From positions 1-64,000 of the forward strand of contig NZ_PBSH01000042.1 in assembly GCF_002726155.1 (NCBI RefSeq): a DNA stretch of 64,000 bases, read 5' to 3'. Below are positions 7,382 through 20,943 of the stretch, in pieces. Under the pieces are notes generated by a model, which was not told where the DNA came from, did no database searches, and saw nothing but the letters and a program-made list of their open reading frames with translations. The stretch comes from Alcanivorax sp. Lineage in GTDB: Bacteria > Pseudomonadota > Gammaproteobacteria > Pseudomonadales > Alcanivoracaceae. The position numbers and the translations under genes are program-made. The first letter of the stretch is position 1. Each line of letters begins with the position of its first letter.

Positions 7382-9619
7382 TCAACCCTTGCGTTCCACA
7401 GACATGGCATCCACATTCTGGAAGCCGCGCGGCAGCTTCGCACCACGCCGGCCACGCTCGCCATAATAGTGCTCAAGATCACCGGCTTTCAGGGTCAGGT
7501 GACGCTTGCCCGCATAGAGTGTCAGCGCATCGTCCGGACCAACCACCTGAACGTCCTGCACGAATTCCACCCGCTCGGCCACACGCGCACCCGGAATCGA
7601 CATCATCTTGTTGCCCTTGCCGCGTACCATTTCCGGCAACTCGCTGACCGGGAACACCAACAGCCGACCTTCATTGGAAACCAGCGCAATGCGGTCATCC
7701 GCCGTGGAGGCAATCGGTTGTGGCGACAACACACGCGCGCCCTTTGGAACATTAAGTACCGTCTTGCCCGCTTTCTTGTTCGCCAGCAAGTCTGCATAGC
7801 GCACCACGAAACCGTAACCGGCATCTGTGCTCATCAGGTAGGCATCCTTGTCCTTGCCCATCACCGCCGCCATAAAGCTGGCCCCGGAAGGCGGATTCAC
7901 CCGGCCAGACAGGGGCTCACCCTGCCCCCGCGCACTGGGCAAGGTGTGCGCCGGCAACGAATAGGTCCGCCCGGTGCTATCGATGAAGCAGACCGGCTGG
8001 TTGGATTTGCCTTTGGCGCTGGCCTTGTACTTGTCACCCGCCTTGTAACTGAGCCCTTCCACGTCCACTTCGTGTCCCTTGGCGGCACGCACCCAGCCTT
8101 TTTCCGACAGCACCACGGTCACCGGGTCGGCGCTGAGCAGGTCGGTCTCATCCAGGGCCTTCGCGTCATCTCGCTCCACCAGAGGCGAGCGGCGGTCATC
8201 ACCGTATGTCTCGGCGTCTTCCTTCAGCTCTTTGGCTACCAGCTTCTTCATTTTCGCCATGGAGCCCAAAGTGGTTTCCAGGTATTCGCGTTCTTCGTTG
8301 AGCTCATCCTGCTCACCGCGAATCTTCATTTCTTCCAGTTTCGCCAAATGGCGCAACTTCAATTCCAGAATTGCTTCCGCCTGACGGTCGCTGATACCAA
8401 ACCGCTCCATCAATACCGGCTTGGGCGCGTCTTCGGTACGAATGATATGGATCACTTCATCAATATTCAGGAACGCGGCCAACAAGCCTTCCAAAATATG
8501 CAGGCGTTCCAGCACTTTATCGAGACGATACTGCAGACGGCGACGCACCGTCACCATACGGAACTGCAGCCACTCGTTCAGAATCATATCCAGGCTTTTC
8601 ACCTGGGGCCGGCCATCAATGCCGATCATGTTCAGGTTAACCCGGTAGTTTTTCTCCAGGTCAGTGCTGGCAAACAGGTGACTCATCAACTGTTCCACGT
8701 CCACCCGATTAGAGCGCGGGGTAATCACCAGGCGGGTCGGGTTTTCATGATCGGATTCATCACGCAGATCGCTGACCATAGGCAGCTTTTTCTTGTTCAT
8801 CTGATCGGCGATCTGTTCCAGCACCTTGGCGCCCGACACTTGGTACGGCAACGCCGTCACCACGATGTCGCCGTCTTCGCGCTCGTATACGGCACGCTGC
8901 TTCAGAGAGCCTTTGCCCTCGGCATACATACGAATAATGTCGTTGATCGGGGTGATCACTTCCGCTTCGGTAGGAAAGTCCGGGCCCTTGATGTACTGCA
9001 TCAAATCGTCCAGCGAGGCACCGGGATCTTTCAGCAGGTGAATACAGGCATTGGCCACTTCGCGCAGATTGTGCGGGGGAATATCCGTGCTCATGCCCAC
9101 GGCAATGCCGGTGGTGCCATTAAGCAACACATTGGGCAGCCGGGCCGGCAGCAGCTTGGGCTCCTCCATGGTGCCATCGAAATTGGGCAACCATTCCACC
9201 GTCCCCTGACCCAGCTCGGACAACAGCACTTCCGCATACGGCGCCAGTTTCGATTCCGTATAACGCATGGCGGCAAACGATTTCGGGTCATCCGCGCTAC
9301 CCCAGTTCCCCTGCCCATCCACCAACGGATAGCGGTAACTGAACGGCTGCGCCATCAACACCATCGCCTCGTAGCAGGCAGAATCCCCATGAGGGTGATA
9401 CTTACCCAGCACATCACCCACCGTACGCGCGGACTTCTTGTACTTGGACGAGGCCTTCAGGCCCAGCTCACTCATGGCGTACACGATACGCCGCTGCACC
9501 GGCTTGAGGCCGTCACCAATATTGGGCAGGGCCCGATCCAGAATCACGTACATGGAATAATCCAGGTACGCTTTTTCGGTGTATTCCTTTAACGGAAAAC
9601 TTTCAAATTCGTCAGCCAT
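7382..9619 (-). CDS. parC: DNA topoisomerase IV subunit A
   Basis: This 745-residue protein matches full-length ParC. The breakage-reunion domain opens with [27 protein letters not shown] and has the catalytic tyrosine in [10 protein letters not shown] at residue 120, the same number as in E. coli. The quinolone-resistance region reads [11 protein letters not shown], with Ser80 and Glu84 as in susceptible enzymes. A coiled-coil gate and a GyrA-like C-terminal beta-propeller follow. With ParE it forms the A2B2 enzyme that decatenates daughter chromosomes. It is on the same strand as parE, 168 bp downstream, with a heptad-palindrome element in the gap. Confidence 0.98.
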   Translation of the reverse strand: MADEFESFPLKEYTEKAYLDYSMYVILDRALPNIGDGLKPVQRRIVYAMSELGLKASSKYKKSARTVGDVLGKYHPHGDSACYEAMVLMAQPFSYRYPLVDGQGNWGSADDPKSFAAMRYTESKLAPYAEVLLSELGQGTVEWLPNFDGTMEEPKLLPARLPNVLLNGTTGIAVGMSTDIPPHNLREVANACIHLLKDPGASLDDLMQYIKGPDFPTEAEVITPINDIIRMYAEGKGSLKQRAVYEREDGDIVVTALPYQVSGAKVLEQIADQMNKKKLPMVSDLRDESDHENPTRLVITPRSNRVDVEQLMSHLFASTDLEKNYRVNLNMIGIDGRPQVKSLDMILNEWLQFRMVTVRRRLQYRLDKVLERLHILEGLLAAFLNIDEVIHIIRTEDAPKPVLMERFGISDRQAEAILELKLRHLAKLEEMKIRGEQDELNEEREYLETTLGSMAKMKKLVAKELKEDAETYGDDRRSPLVERDDAKALDETDLLSADPVTVVLSEKGWVRAAKGHEVDVEGLSYKAGDKYKASAKGKSNQPVCFIDSTGRTYSLPAHTLPSARGQGEPLSGRVNPPSGASFMAAVMGKDKDAYLMSTDAGYGFVVRYADLLANKKAGKTVLNVPKGARVLSPQPIASTADDRIALVSNEGRLLVFPVSELPEMVRGKGNKMMSIPGARVAERVEFVQDVQVVGPDDALTLYAGKRHLTLKAGDLEHYYGERGRRGAKLPRGFQNVDAMSVERKG

Positions 9620-9645
9620 GTTTGCTCGCTATACTCGCTGGCCTG

Positions 9646-9787
9646 CACGCTTACACGCATCACGCAACACGCTGTCGTTACGCTTTACGAGAAAACCAAA
9701 CCAGCAATACGTTCCAATTTTTATGAACCTTTGCGCTCCAGAAAACACACTCAGCGTGCTGCGTGAAGCCTGTTGCGTGAAGCGTTT
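9646..9787. repeat. Heptad-periodic palindromic element A (word CACGC/GCGTG)
   Basis: The left arm carries the word CACGC at 9646, 9654, 9661 and 9668, mostly seven bases apart. The right arm carries GCGTG, GCGTG, GCCTG, GCGTG and GCGTT in strict 7-base steps from 9755 to 9787, each followed by two free bases. Overall, the 18 bp at 9657-9674 and 9752-9769 are reverse complements with two mismatches. The element fills the parE-parC gap and abuts the parE stop codon. Confidence 0.8.
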
Positions 9788-11674
<1,887 letters not shown>

Positions 11675-11681
11675 AGATTTT

Positions 11682-11765
11682 CCAGAAGCACCAGACGCAG
11701 GACGCCAGATGCCGGACGCATGATGTATCACACGTCCAGCATCTGGCCTCGGGCATCAGGCGTGT
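11682..11765. repeat. Heptad-periodic palindromic element B (word CCAGA/TCTGG)
   Basis: From 11691 the words CCAGA, CAGGA, CCAGA, CCGGA and CATGA come every seven bases with a two-base spacer (cg or tg). From 11728 the right arm reads TCACA, TCCAG, TCTGG, TCGGG and TCAGG, again exactly every seven bases. The core arms 11704-11718 and 11733-11747 match at 14 of 15 positions. The last right-arm unit supplies the TGA stop of yqiA on the minus strand. Confidence 0.85.
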
Positions 11766-12346
11766 ATTTCAATCCCACAAAACCGCAGCATCAGCGGTAT
11801 GAAGGCGTCAAAGTTATCAAAGCCGTGGCTGCCACCCAAGCCACAATAGCGGTGACAGTCGCCGTAATAGTCCCAGCCGTCTTCCCAGTTAAGGGTTTCG
11901 TCACCGGTCTGGGTCAGCAACAGCAGGTTTTCCGGCTGGGTGATCTCTGTCACTTCGTAGCGCCGTAACTGCTCCAGCCAGACCGGATCGAACTGGTAGG
12001 CTTCGCCAGTATGGTAGTTATGCTGGATACCTGTGTATTTGTCCAGTAGTCGCCACGGTCTGACCGCAGGATTTACGATTGCAGCCTTCAAATCGTGGTG
12101 CTCCGCCAGCCAGGTGGCATAGAAACCGCCCAGCGACGAGCCCAACAGCGCCACCGGCCCGGCCCCGGCAATAGCCGCATCCAGTTCGGCCATGGCCAGC
12201 CGTGGCGATGGCGGCAACGTCGGCACGATCAATCGTTCCGGGCACCCGGCCTGCTCGAACACCGAGCGCAGCAGCCCCGCCTTGTGGGACGCAGGCGAGC
12301 TGTTAAAGCCATGAATATAGATGAGAGACGTTTCCGGGACAGCCAT
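11756..12346 (-). CDS. yqiA: YqiA-family alpha/beta-hydrolase esterase
   Basis: This 196-residue protein has the YqiA pattern: LIYIHGFNSSPASHKA at the N-terminus (oxyanion-hole HGF), the nucleophile elbow LLGSSLGGFYATWLA (serine near residue 70), and the catalytic histidine in GGSHGFDNFD near the C-terminus. E. coli YqiA hydrolyses short acyl-CoA and p-nitrophenyl esters; the natural substrate is uncertain. Cytosolic. It lies between cpdA and parE on the same strand, exactly as in enterobacteria. The C-terminal codons run into the flanking heptad repeat, so its last residues are repeat-encoded. Confidence 0.92.
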   Translation of the reverse strand: MAVPETSLIYIHGFNSSPASHKAGLLRSVFEQAGCPERLIVPTLPPSPRLAMAELDAAIAGAGPVALLGSSLGGFYATWLAEHHDLKAAIVNPAVRPWRLLDKYTGIQHNYHTGEAYQFDPVWLEQLRRYEVTEITQPENLLLLTQTGDETLNWEDGWDYYGDCHRYCGLGGSHGFDNFDAFIPLMLRFCGIEIHA

Positions 12347-12363
12347 GGCAAAACCCGTTAATA

Positions 12364-12449
12364 GTGGAGAGTTGAACGTTGACAGCGAAACGGCATCAAC
12401 AGCTCCGCAAACTGTCCACTATCAACTTTCAACTATCAACTGATTCAGT
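12364..12449. repeat. Heptad-periodic palindromic element C (word GTTGA/TCAAC)
   Basis: The left arm has GTGGA, GTTGA, GTTGA and GCGAA at 12364, 12371, 12378 and 12385, in 7-base steps. The right arm has TCCAC, TCAAC, TCAAC, TCAAC and ATTCA at 12415, 12422, 12429, 12436 and 12443. TCAAC is the reverse complement of GTTGA. The element fills the gap between cpdA and yqiA and overlaps the cpdA stop codon at 12445-12447. Confidence 0.85.
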
Positions 12450-13251
12450 AACCTTTGACCGTGAAATCCACCTCGAAGGTGATGCCTTCCACCCGGCTCA
12501 CCCCTGTGTCGATCTGACCATCCGGGTGCAAATCCAGCCAGCGGTAGCCTGGATTGGCATCATCCACGGCAAAGTCTTCGCTCTTGGGCTTGAACTGCAC
12601 GCAGGTGCTGGGTACCGCCATCATCCGCACCCCGTTGCGGTGCGCATCATACTCCTGGTGCACATGCCCCCAGATAATGGCGCGCATCCGTTCATGGCGG
12701 TCGATGACCTGGAAAAACTGGTCGGCACTGCCCACCACCTGGGTATCCAGCCAGGTGCACTCCATCGGTACCGGGTGGTGATGCAGGCACACCATCAGGT
12801 GCTCACCGGTGGCGTCTCGCAGGGCGGTATCAAGAAATTTCAGATCTTCATCGAACAAATCGCCGGGCACCTCACCGGGAATGGTGGAGTCCAGCATGAC
12901 AATGGTCCAGTTGCCCACATTCAGCACGCACGGACTCATTTTTTCGCGGTGGGCTTCCAGCGCCTGCAACATGGGCGCGGGCTTGTCGTGATTACCTTCC
13001 AGCCAGTAAACCGGCACATCGAAACCGGACAGGGCGCGATCCAGGCGCTCGTAGGATTCGTAGGAGGCATCCTGGGACAGGTCCCCGGTGGCCAGAATCA
13101 AATCCGGATTGGGTTGTTCCTTGCGAATCAGCTCCAGCACCTTGTCCAGACTGAACTGGGTATTCAAACCCAGCAGCTTGCCTTGTGGATCGGCAAACAA
13201 ATGGCAGTCTGACAACTGCACGACTCGAAGGGGCTGCAACTGCTGCGTCAA
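12445..13251 (-). CDS. cpdA: 3',5'-cyclic-AMP phosphodiesterase
   Basis: This 268-residue protein carries the full metallophosphoesterase set for CpdA (Icc): LSDCHLF (Asp15, His17), ATGDLSQD, EGNHDKP, the LHHHPVPM metal histidine and IWGHVHQEYD. These residues build the di-iron/manganese site that hydrolyses cAMP to AMP, so the enzyme lowers cAMP and tunes Crp/Vfr-type regulation. Cytosolic. It lies in the conserved nudF-yqiB-cpdA-yqiA-parE order, although a 229-bp gap to yqiB suggests its own promoter. The start gives the normal family length. Confidence 0.95.
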   Translation of the reverse strand: MTQQLQPLRVVQLSDCHLFADPQGKLLGLNTQFSLDKVLELIRKEQPNPDLILATGDLSQDASYESYERLDRALSGFDVPVYWLEGNHDKPAPMLQALEAHREKMSPCVLNVGNWTIVMLDSTIPGEVPGDLFDEDLKFLDTALRDATGEHLMVCLHHHPVPMECTWLDTQVVGSADQFFQVIDRHERMRAIIWGHVHQEYDAHRNGVRMMAVPSTCVQFKPKSEDFAVDDANPGYRWLDLHPDGQIDTGVSRVEGITFEVDFTVKGY

Positions 13252-13480
13252 GATCCCCGCTCCCGTAACCGTTTATAGGGTCCCATGTCTCATTGGCAGC
13301 CCCTCCTTGTACTCCCCAGTACCGCAGGGCTGCCCTTGGCCTCACTTATAACCAAGATGATGGCACTTTTCTAGGAAACAGGTCCAAGAGCAGGAATTGG
13401 TTACCATTTCTCCACGAAGAAGCCGCAGAGCGGGTTGATTCTGTGTCCTGAGAGTGGCAGACACTCACAGCGCCATCTGC

Positions 13481-13935
13481 TCAGCTACCGGTGACCTGCT
13501 GCCGCCAGGCCTGGCCACTGTCGCGGCCGTGGTCATGGAGATGACGCAGCCATTCCGCCAAAAACCGGTTCCACTGCACCTTCTCGTCACGCTGGTGCAT
13601 GTTCCGGTTGGGGTAGGCATAGCGGGCATTCACCCGCCGGAAAGGACGCGCTTCGGTGACCTCCGCCAATCGCGCATCGTGATACATGCGCACGGTGAGC
13701 CGGGAGGCCGGCAAGGTTTCCAGCAACTCCTGGTCTTCCAGGCGCACGGTGGTGGTGTAGGGCGAGCGCTCCAGCACACGCATCTGCAGGGTATGGGGAT
13801 GCAGGTCATGCCCCACGTCCACCGCCATGCTGTCACGTTCACCCAGCGCCTTCATCAACGGCAACAGGCGTGCATAGTTTTCCTCGCACTGGGTCATCAG
13901 CGCACGAAAATCCAGCCGGTAACGTTCGCGGCGGC

Positions 13936-13939
<4 letters not shown>
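13481..13939 (-). CDS. yqiB: DUF1249 family protein YqiB
   Basis: The product has 152 residues from MSRRERYRLDFRALMTQCEENYARLLPLMK, matching the DUF1249/YqiB family. The central DLHPHTLQMRVLERSPYTTTVRLED and the C-terminal YPNRNMHQRDEKVQWNRFLAEWLRHL are its conserved blocks. No enzymatic motif is known. The start at 13939 overlaps the nudF stop by 4 bp, indicating translational coupling, and the longer ORF start lies inside nudF. Its constant position between nudF and cpdA in gammaproteobacteria suggests a housekeeping role that remains undefined. Confidence 0.9.
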
Positions 13940-16483
<2,544 letters not shown>

Positions 16484-16549
16484 CTATACGCCAGCGTCCA
16501 ACAGCCAAACAACCGCGGAACTGGCCCAAACAGGCAGTGTTAATTTTCT

Positions 16550-16563
16550 GTACTTGCCAGTAC
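16550..16563. promoter_or_regulatory. Palindrome GTACT-N4-AGTAC in the thiC/tolC divergent promoter region
   Basis: A perfect 5-bp-arm inverted repeat with a 4-bp centre lies 40 bp before the tolC ATG, immediately before CATAATGATTAAT, an AT-rich word that could be a -10 element. It has the dimensions of a repressor operator. No cognate regulator is evident in the window. Confidence 0.4.
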
Positions 16564-16602
16564 CATAATGATTAATCAGACACACAAAAAGAGTGCACCA
16601 GA

Positions 16603-18021
16603 ATGAAGCGCAGCCCGGCAACGCCCCTAGTTCTTCTCCTTACCTCACTGGCCAGTGCCGTTCAGGCCGCTGATCTTACTGACGTCGCCAACGCAGCCTG
16701 GAGCTACGACGGCACCTGGCGCGCCGCGCGGATGAACTGGAATGCAGACCAGGAGCTGATGGTACAAGGCCGCGCTGCCCTGTTCCCGAACGTGTCCGCC
16801 AGCTACGGACGCTATGACAACGACCGGGAAATCGAAGACCTGAACGTGGACCAGAGCTACGGCAGCGAGGTCAGCACCTTTACCCTGACCCAGCCGCTGT
16901 TCCGTGTTGATGCCTGGTATGGCTATAAAGAAGCACAATCGAGCACCGATATCGCGCAGGCCAATTTCGAGCAGGCCCGCCAGGATTTTGTGCTGCGTGT
17001 GGCTCAGGGTTATTTCGGCGTGCTGCGTGCCTGGGACACCTGGGTATCTGCCAAAGCGGAAGAAAAAGCCATCGGCCGCCAACTGGAACAGACCCAGGAG
17101 CGCTTTGATGTGGGCCTGGTGCCGGCCACCGACGTGGAAGAAGCGCAAGCCACCTACGACCTGACCCAGGTAAACCTGATTGTGGCTCGCCAGCAATACG
17201 ACATTGCCCGTGACCAGCTGGAAACCCTCACCGGCCAGCAGTGGCAAACCCTGCTGGAACTGCGCGATGAATTGCCCATGGAAGGTCCCCAGCCCACGGA
17301 CATGAACGACTGGATCGAAAAAGCCAAGGTGCAGAACCCGCAGGTGCAGGCTGCTCTCTATAACACAGAGCTCACAGAGAACACCGCCAAACGCCAGCTC
17401 GGCGCGCAACTGCCCCAGGTGCAACTGGTGGCTCAGTACCAGCATTCCCACCTATCACCGGACGAAGATCCCAACGCAACGGGCATTAACTCCAACAGTT
17501 CCCTGTTCGACACCCAGAATCGCCAGATCGGTGTGGAAGTGAGTATGCCCCTGTTCCAGGGTGGCGGCCTGAACAGCCGTCGCAAGGAAGCCTACCTGCG
17601 TGCCGATGCGGCGGATTTCCAGTACGACCAAGCGGTACGCGATATTGTGCAACAGGCGCGCAGCGCCTACCGCACCGTGGAAGCCGATGCCCTGCGCATC
17701 AAGGCACGCCAACAAGCCATTCGCTCCACCCGCTCGGCATTGGACGCCACCCAGTCCGGCTATGAAGTGGGCACCCGTAACGTGGTCGACGTACTCAACG
17801 CACAGCGCGCCTTGTTTGCCGCCGAGCGTGACTACGCCAACGCCCGCTACGACTACATCATCAACTCGCTGACCCTGAAATCCACCACCGGCGACCTGCA
17901 ACAAGGTGATCTGGCCGCGGTGAATAACTGGCTGGCGCCGGATCAGACTCTGGATCTCTACAACCCGGATCTGGAAGGCCAAAGTGAAGAAATGATGCAA
18001 GACAACTCGCCGATCAACTGA
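16603..18021 (+). CDS. tolC: TolC-family outer membrane channel protein
   Basis: This 472-residue protein has a signal peptide (MKRSPATPLVLLLTSLASAVQA) and the two-fold TolC repeat. Long helices rich in Gln, Ala and Arg (RQLEQTQERFDVGLVPATDVEEAQATYDL and its C-terminal counterpart ALDATQSGYEVGTRNVVDVLNAQRALF) alternate with outer-membrane strands (VSASYGRYDN and similar). It forms the trimeric tunnel used by type I secretion and by efflux pumps. The position next to nudF, divergent, is as in E. coli, which favours true TolC over the OprM-like factor encoded at 50.6 kb. Confidence 0.95.
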   Translation: MKRSPATPLVLLLTSLASAVQAADLTDVANAAWSYDGTWRAARMNWNADQELMVQGRAALFPNVSASYGRYDNDREIEDLNVDQSYGSEVSTFTLTQPLFRVDAWYGYKEAQSSTDIAQANFEQARQDFVLRVAQGYFGVLRAWDTWVSAKAEEKAIGRQLEQTQERFDVGLVPATDVEEAQATYDLTQVNLIVARQQYDIARDQLETLTGQQWQTLLELRDELPMEGPQPTDMNDWIEKAKVQNPQVQAALYNTELTENTAKRQLGAQLPQVQLVAQYQHSHLSPDEDPNATGINSNSSLFDTQNRQIGVEVSMPLFQGGGLNSRRKEAYLRADAADFQYDQAVRDIVQQARSAYRTVEADALRIKARQQAIRSTRSALDATQSGYEVGTRNVVDVLNAQRALFAAERDYANARYDYIINSLTLKSTTGDLQQGDLAAVNNWLAPDQTLDLYNPDLEGQSEEMMQDNSPIN

Positions 18022-18066
18022 GGCAGCTCAGCCTGACGCAAACACGCGGGCATCGCCCCGGATCAT

Positions 18067-18104
18067 AAAAAAACCGCTACCCGGCAACGGCTAGCGGTTT
18101 TTTT
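18067..18104. terminator. Bidirectional intrinsic terminator between tolC and waaA
   Basis: AAACCGCTA (18071-18079) pairs with TAGCGGTTT (18092-18100), with an A-tract on the left and a T-tract on the right. It can stop transcription from both convergent genes. Confidence 0.9.
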
Positions 18105-18142
18105 ATGCACAACCTGCGGCAAGCACCCCGTAGATCGTCGCA

Positions 18143-19423
18143 TTAGCCCGAAGGGCGTAATCCGACATTCATCTCCATGGCGATCAACCCCAGCCCTTTT
18201 TCCAGCGCACCGCGATTCGCTTCCACCACCGCCGCGGCGGCCTGGCCCTGCCGGGCACATTGGTCCGGGTCACTCATCAATACCTGCAGCGCATCACCCA
18301 ACGCTTCGCCACTGTCGACCACACTGAGTCCGCCAGCATCATCCAGCAGTTGCGCGATGGCGGTGAAATTATGCAGGTGCGGGCCGGTGAGCACCGGCTT
18401 TTCCCAGGCGGCCGGCTCCAGCAGATTGTGGCCGCCCACGGGCACCAATGAACCGCCCACAAAAGCCACATCACAGGCACCAAACAGCATCAGCAATTCG
18501 CCCATGGTATCGGCCAGGTACACCGCCGCATGGGCGGCCGGTTCCTGCTGGCTACGGCGGGCCACTGACAAGCCCGCTTCGCGCACCTGATCGGCAACCC
18601 CATCAAACCGTTCCGGGTGCCGGGGCACCAGAATCAGCAACGCATCCGGCTTCTGTTCACGCAACGTCTTGTGCGCCGCCAGCACCAGCGCGTCCTCCCC
18701 CGGATGAGTGCTGGCCGCAATCCATACTGGCCGGTCGCCAAACGTGGTACGCAAATCCAACGCGGCCTGTTGCACCGCCGCATCCAGGGTCATATCGAAT
18801 TTCACACTGCCAATGGGATACACCCGCTCCGGCCAGGCACCCAGTGCCATATAACGCTCGGCTTCCACCCGGGTCTGCACGGCAAGTGCATCAAAGCGCG
18901 CCATCATCGGGCGAATCAGGCGCGGCAGTTTGCTGTAACCCCGATAACTTTTCTCCGACAACCGCCCGTTCATCAGCATCAGTTTTGCGCCATGGCGCTT
19001 CACCGCCGCGCACAGGTTGGGCCACAGCTCGGTCTCCAACACAATCACCAGTTGCGGATCAAAAGCGCGCATAAAGCGCGTCAGTGCTGTGGGCAATTCC
19101 CAGGGACAGTACACATGGGTCACCCGGTCGCCGAACAGCGCCTGTACCCGCTCGGAGCCCGTCGGCGTGGTGGTGGTAACCAGCAGAGGCACCTCCGGGT
19201 ACTGCGCCAGCAACCGCTCGATCAACGGCGCCGCCGCCAGCGTTTCCCCCACCGATACCGCGTGCACCCAAAGGCTGTTTTTCAATGTGCCGGGGCGGTA
19301 GCCCCACGCCATCCGTTCTTTCCAGCGCAACCGATAGGCCGGCGCCTTTCTGCCGCGCAGCCACAGGCGCAAAAAAAGAAAAGGAAGCAGCACATACCAC
19401 AGGGCGGAATAAACAGTTCGCAT
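18143..19423 (-). CDS. waaA: 3-deoxy-D-manno-octulosonic acid (Kdo) transferase
   Basis: The product has 426 residues from MRTVYSALWYVLLPFLFLRLWLRG, a single N-terminal membrane anchor. The GT-B fold of glycosyltransferase family 30 follows. The catalytic Glu60 lies in HAVSVGET and the donor-site region includes FVGGSLVPVGGHNLLEPAAWEKPVLTGP. It adds Kdo from CMP-Kdo to lipid IVA on the cytoplasmic face of the inner membrane. The ATG at 19423 is used because the longer ORF adds a non-homologous leader. The last codons (GLRPSG and the stop) are contributed by a REP-type repeat. Confidence 0.94.
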   Translation of the reverse strand: MRTVYSALWYVLLPFLFLRLWLRGRKAPAYRLRWKERMAWGYRPGTLKNSLWVHAVSVGETLAAAPLIERLLAQYPEVPLLVTTTTPTGSERVQALFGDRVTHVYCPWELPTALTRFMRAFDPQLVIVLETELWPNLCAAVKRHGAKLMLMNGRLSEKSYRGYSKLPRLIRPMMARFDALAVQTRVEAERYMALGAWPERVYPIGSVKFDMTLDAAVQQAALDLRTTFGDRPVWIAASTHPGEDALVLAAHKTLREQKPDALLILVPRHPERFDGVADQVREAGLSVARRSQQEPAAHAAVYLADTMGELLMLFGACDVAFVGGSLVPVGGHNLLEPAAWEKPVLTGPHLHNFTAIAQLLDDAGGLSVVDSGEALGDALQVLMSDPDQCARQGQAAAAVVEANRGALEKGLGLIAMEMNVGLRPSG

Positions 19424-19464
19424 AAATATTCTTGTCTCGGTGTCAGGACGGCTTGTGGGCAGCG

Positions 19465-19546
19465 TAACAGGCAATAAACCGCGGAATTCATGTTGCCTGT
19501 TATGGCGCCTGTGTACGTGCCAGCGGCTTGGCCTATGCTAGCATAG
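19465..19546. promoter_or_regulatory. Two inverted repeats in the waaA/oxidoreductase divergent region
   Basis: TAACAGGCAA (19465-19474) is an exact reverse complement of TTGCCTGTTA (19493-19502), separated by 18 bp. CTATGCTAGCATAG (19533-19546) is a perfect 14-bp palindrome containing a TATGCT that could serve as a -10 hexamer for the downstream gene. Both look like protein-binding sites. The regulator is unknown. Confidence 0.45.
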
Positions 19547-19571
19547 CCGCACTGTTCAACGATGGTGAGCC

Positions 19572-20780
19572 ATGAGTGACTCAACCCTGAAACCCGACAC
19601 ACTCCGCCCGGACATTGTAATCTTTGGTGGCGGCATCGCCGGCCTATGGCTGATCAACCGGCTCAACGCCGCCGGCTACCAATGCCTGCTGCTGGAATCC
19701 GCCACTCTCGGCGGCGACCAGACCCTGGCCAGCCAGGGCATTATCCATGGCGGCCTCAAGTACGCCCTGGGCGGCAACCTGTCCAACGAGTCCGAAGCCA
19801 TTTCCGACATGCCTGATCGCTGGCGTGCCGCCATGGCCGGCGATGATCCGGTGGACCTGCGCAACCTGAACGTCCTGAGTGACACCCAGCACATGTGGTC
19901 CAGCGGCTCCGTGGCCTCACGGATGACCAATTTTTTCGCCAGCAAGATGCTGCGCGGCCGCATTGAAAAGCTCAAGCGCGGCCATTTCCCCAGCGCGCTG
20001 GCCAACAAGGCCTTCAAGGGCAACGTCTATAAACTGGACGATCTGGTCATCAACACTGAATCCCTGATCGAAACACTCAGCGCTCCGGTCCGCAACCGGC
20101 TACTGGCATTCAACAGCGAGCGCGATACGCTGGAATGGGATGGGAGCGGCCTGCGCGCCGCCACGGTTAACGGCCAACGCATTGAACCGCGGCTGACCCT
20201 GCTGGCCGCCGGCAACGGCAACCCGGCGTTGCTGGAAGGCGCCCATCAGGCCCACCTGCTGGAACAGGAACAGAGTCAGTTGCGACCTCTCAAAATGGTG
20301 CTGGTAAAACACGATCTGGGCCATCGCCTGTATGCCCATTGTGTCGGTACCAGCAACAAACCCGTGCTCACCGTCACCACCCACGATTGCCCGGACGGCA
20401 AGGTGGTGTGGTACCTGGGCGGTGACCTGGCAGAACGGGGAGTGGAGCGCACCGATCAGGAACAACTGGCCGCCGGCCGTGACGAGCTCCGGCAGCTGTT
20501 CCCCTGGCTGGATTTCAGCAACGCCGAATTCGCAACCCTGGATGTGACCCGCGCCGAACCCAGACAACAGGCGCTGGTAAAACCGGATAATGCCTACGCT
20601 CGCCGAGACCAGAACCTGATCATCGCCTGGCCCACCAAACTTACTCTGGCGCCGGATCTGGGCGACCGGGTCATGGCGCTGATGGAAGAAAGCGGCCTTC
20701 AACCCGGCGAACCGCTAACGATACCGACAGAGCTTGAGCTGGCTCCCATGGGTGTGCCGTACTGGCATCGCTGTTTTTGA
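19572..20780 (+). CDS. FAD-dependent oxidoreductase (DAO/glycerol-3-phosphate dehydrogenase-like)
   Basis: This 402-residue protein begins with a Rossmann FAD-binding motif, DIVIFGGGIAGLWLINRL, near residues 14-31, followed by LLLESATLGGDQTLASQGIIHGGLKYALGG, which resembles the DAO/GlpD family substrate-side loop. No signal peptide or membrane helices are obvious. The substrate cannot be named from sequence. The gene is divergent from waaA and followed on the same strand by an aldo/keto reductase, with a nested palindromic repeat between them, so co-transcription is possible but not certain. Confidence 0.82.
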   Translation: MSDSTLKPDTLRPDIVIFGGGIAGLWLINRLNAAGYQCLLLESATLGGDQTLASQGIIHGGLKYALGGNLSNESEAISDMPDRWRAAMAGDDPVDLRNLNVLSDTQHMWSSGSVASRMTNFFASKMLRGRIEKLKRGHFPSALANKAFKGNVYKLDDLVINTESLIETLSAPVRNRLLAFNSERDTLEWDGSGLRAATVNGQRIEPRLTLLAAGNGNPALLEGAHQAHLLEQEQSQLRPLKMVLVKHDLGHRLYAHCVGTSNKPVLTVTTHDCPDGKVVWYLGGDLAERGVERTDQEQLAAGRDELRQLFPWLDFSNAEFATLDVTRAEPRQQALVKPDNAYARRDQNLIIAWPTKLTLAPDLGDRVMALMEESGLQPGEPLTIPTELELAPMGVPYWHRCF

Positions 20781-20789
20781 AATTCCCCA

Positions 20790-20921
20790 CTGCAGGAGCG
20801 CCCCAAAAACCGTATCGAGAAGCGAGTTACGAGTCGCGAAAATCCAAAATATTCAGCCTTTCAAAACTCGTAACACGTAACTCGCTTCTGGGTGTTCGCG
20901 CCTCTAGTGGCGCTCCTACAG
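20790..20921. repeat. Heptad-periodic palindromic element D (word CGAGT/ACTCG) inside a GGAGCGCC inverted repeat
   Basis: The outer arms CTGCAGGAGCGCC (20790-20802) and GGCGCTCCTACAG (20909-20921) match with one mismatch. Inside, CGAGA, CGAGT, CGAGT, CGAAA and CCAAA occur every seven bases from 20816. ACTCG, ACACG, ACTCG, TCTGG, GTTCG and CCTCT occur every seven bases from 20866. The inner arms 20818-20831 and 20876-20889 are perfect 14-bp reverse complements. The same word and flanks recur at 34851-35009. Confidence 0.85.
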
Positions 20922-20943
20922 CGAGAATAATTCAGGAGTTTTC

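Noticed and set aside
7217-9592. A 791-residue plus-strand ORF
   Set aside because: It is antisense to parC throughout; the translation is His/Gln-rich with no family pattern, a typical shadow of a GC-rich gene.
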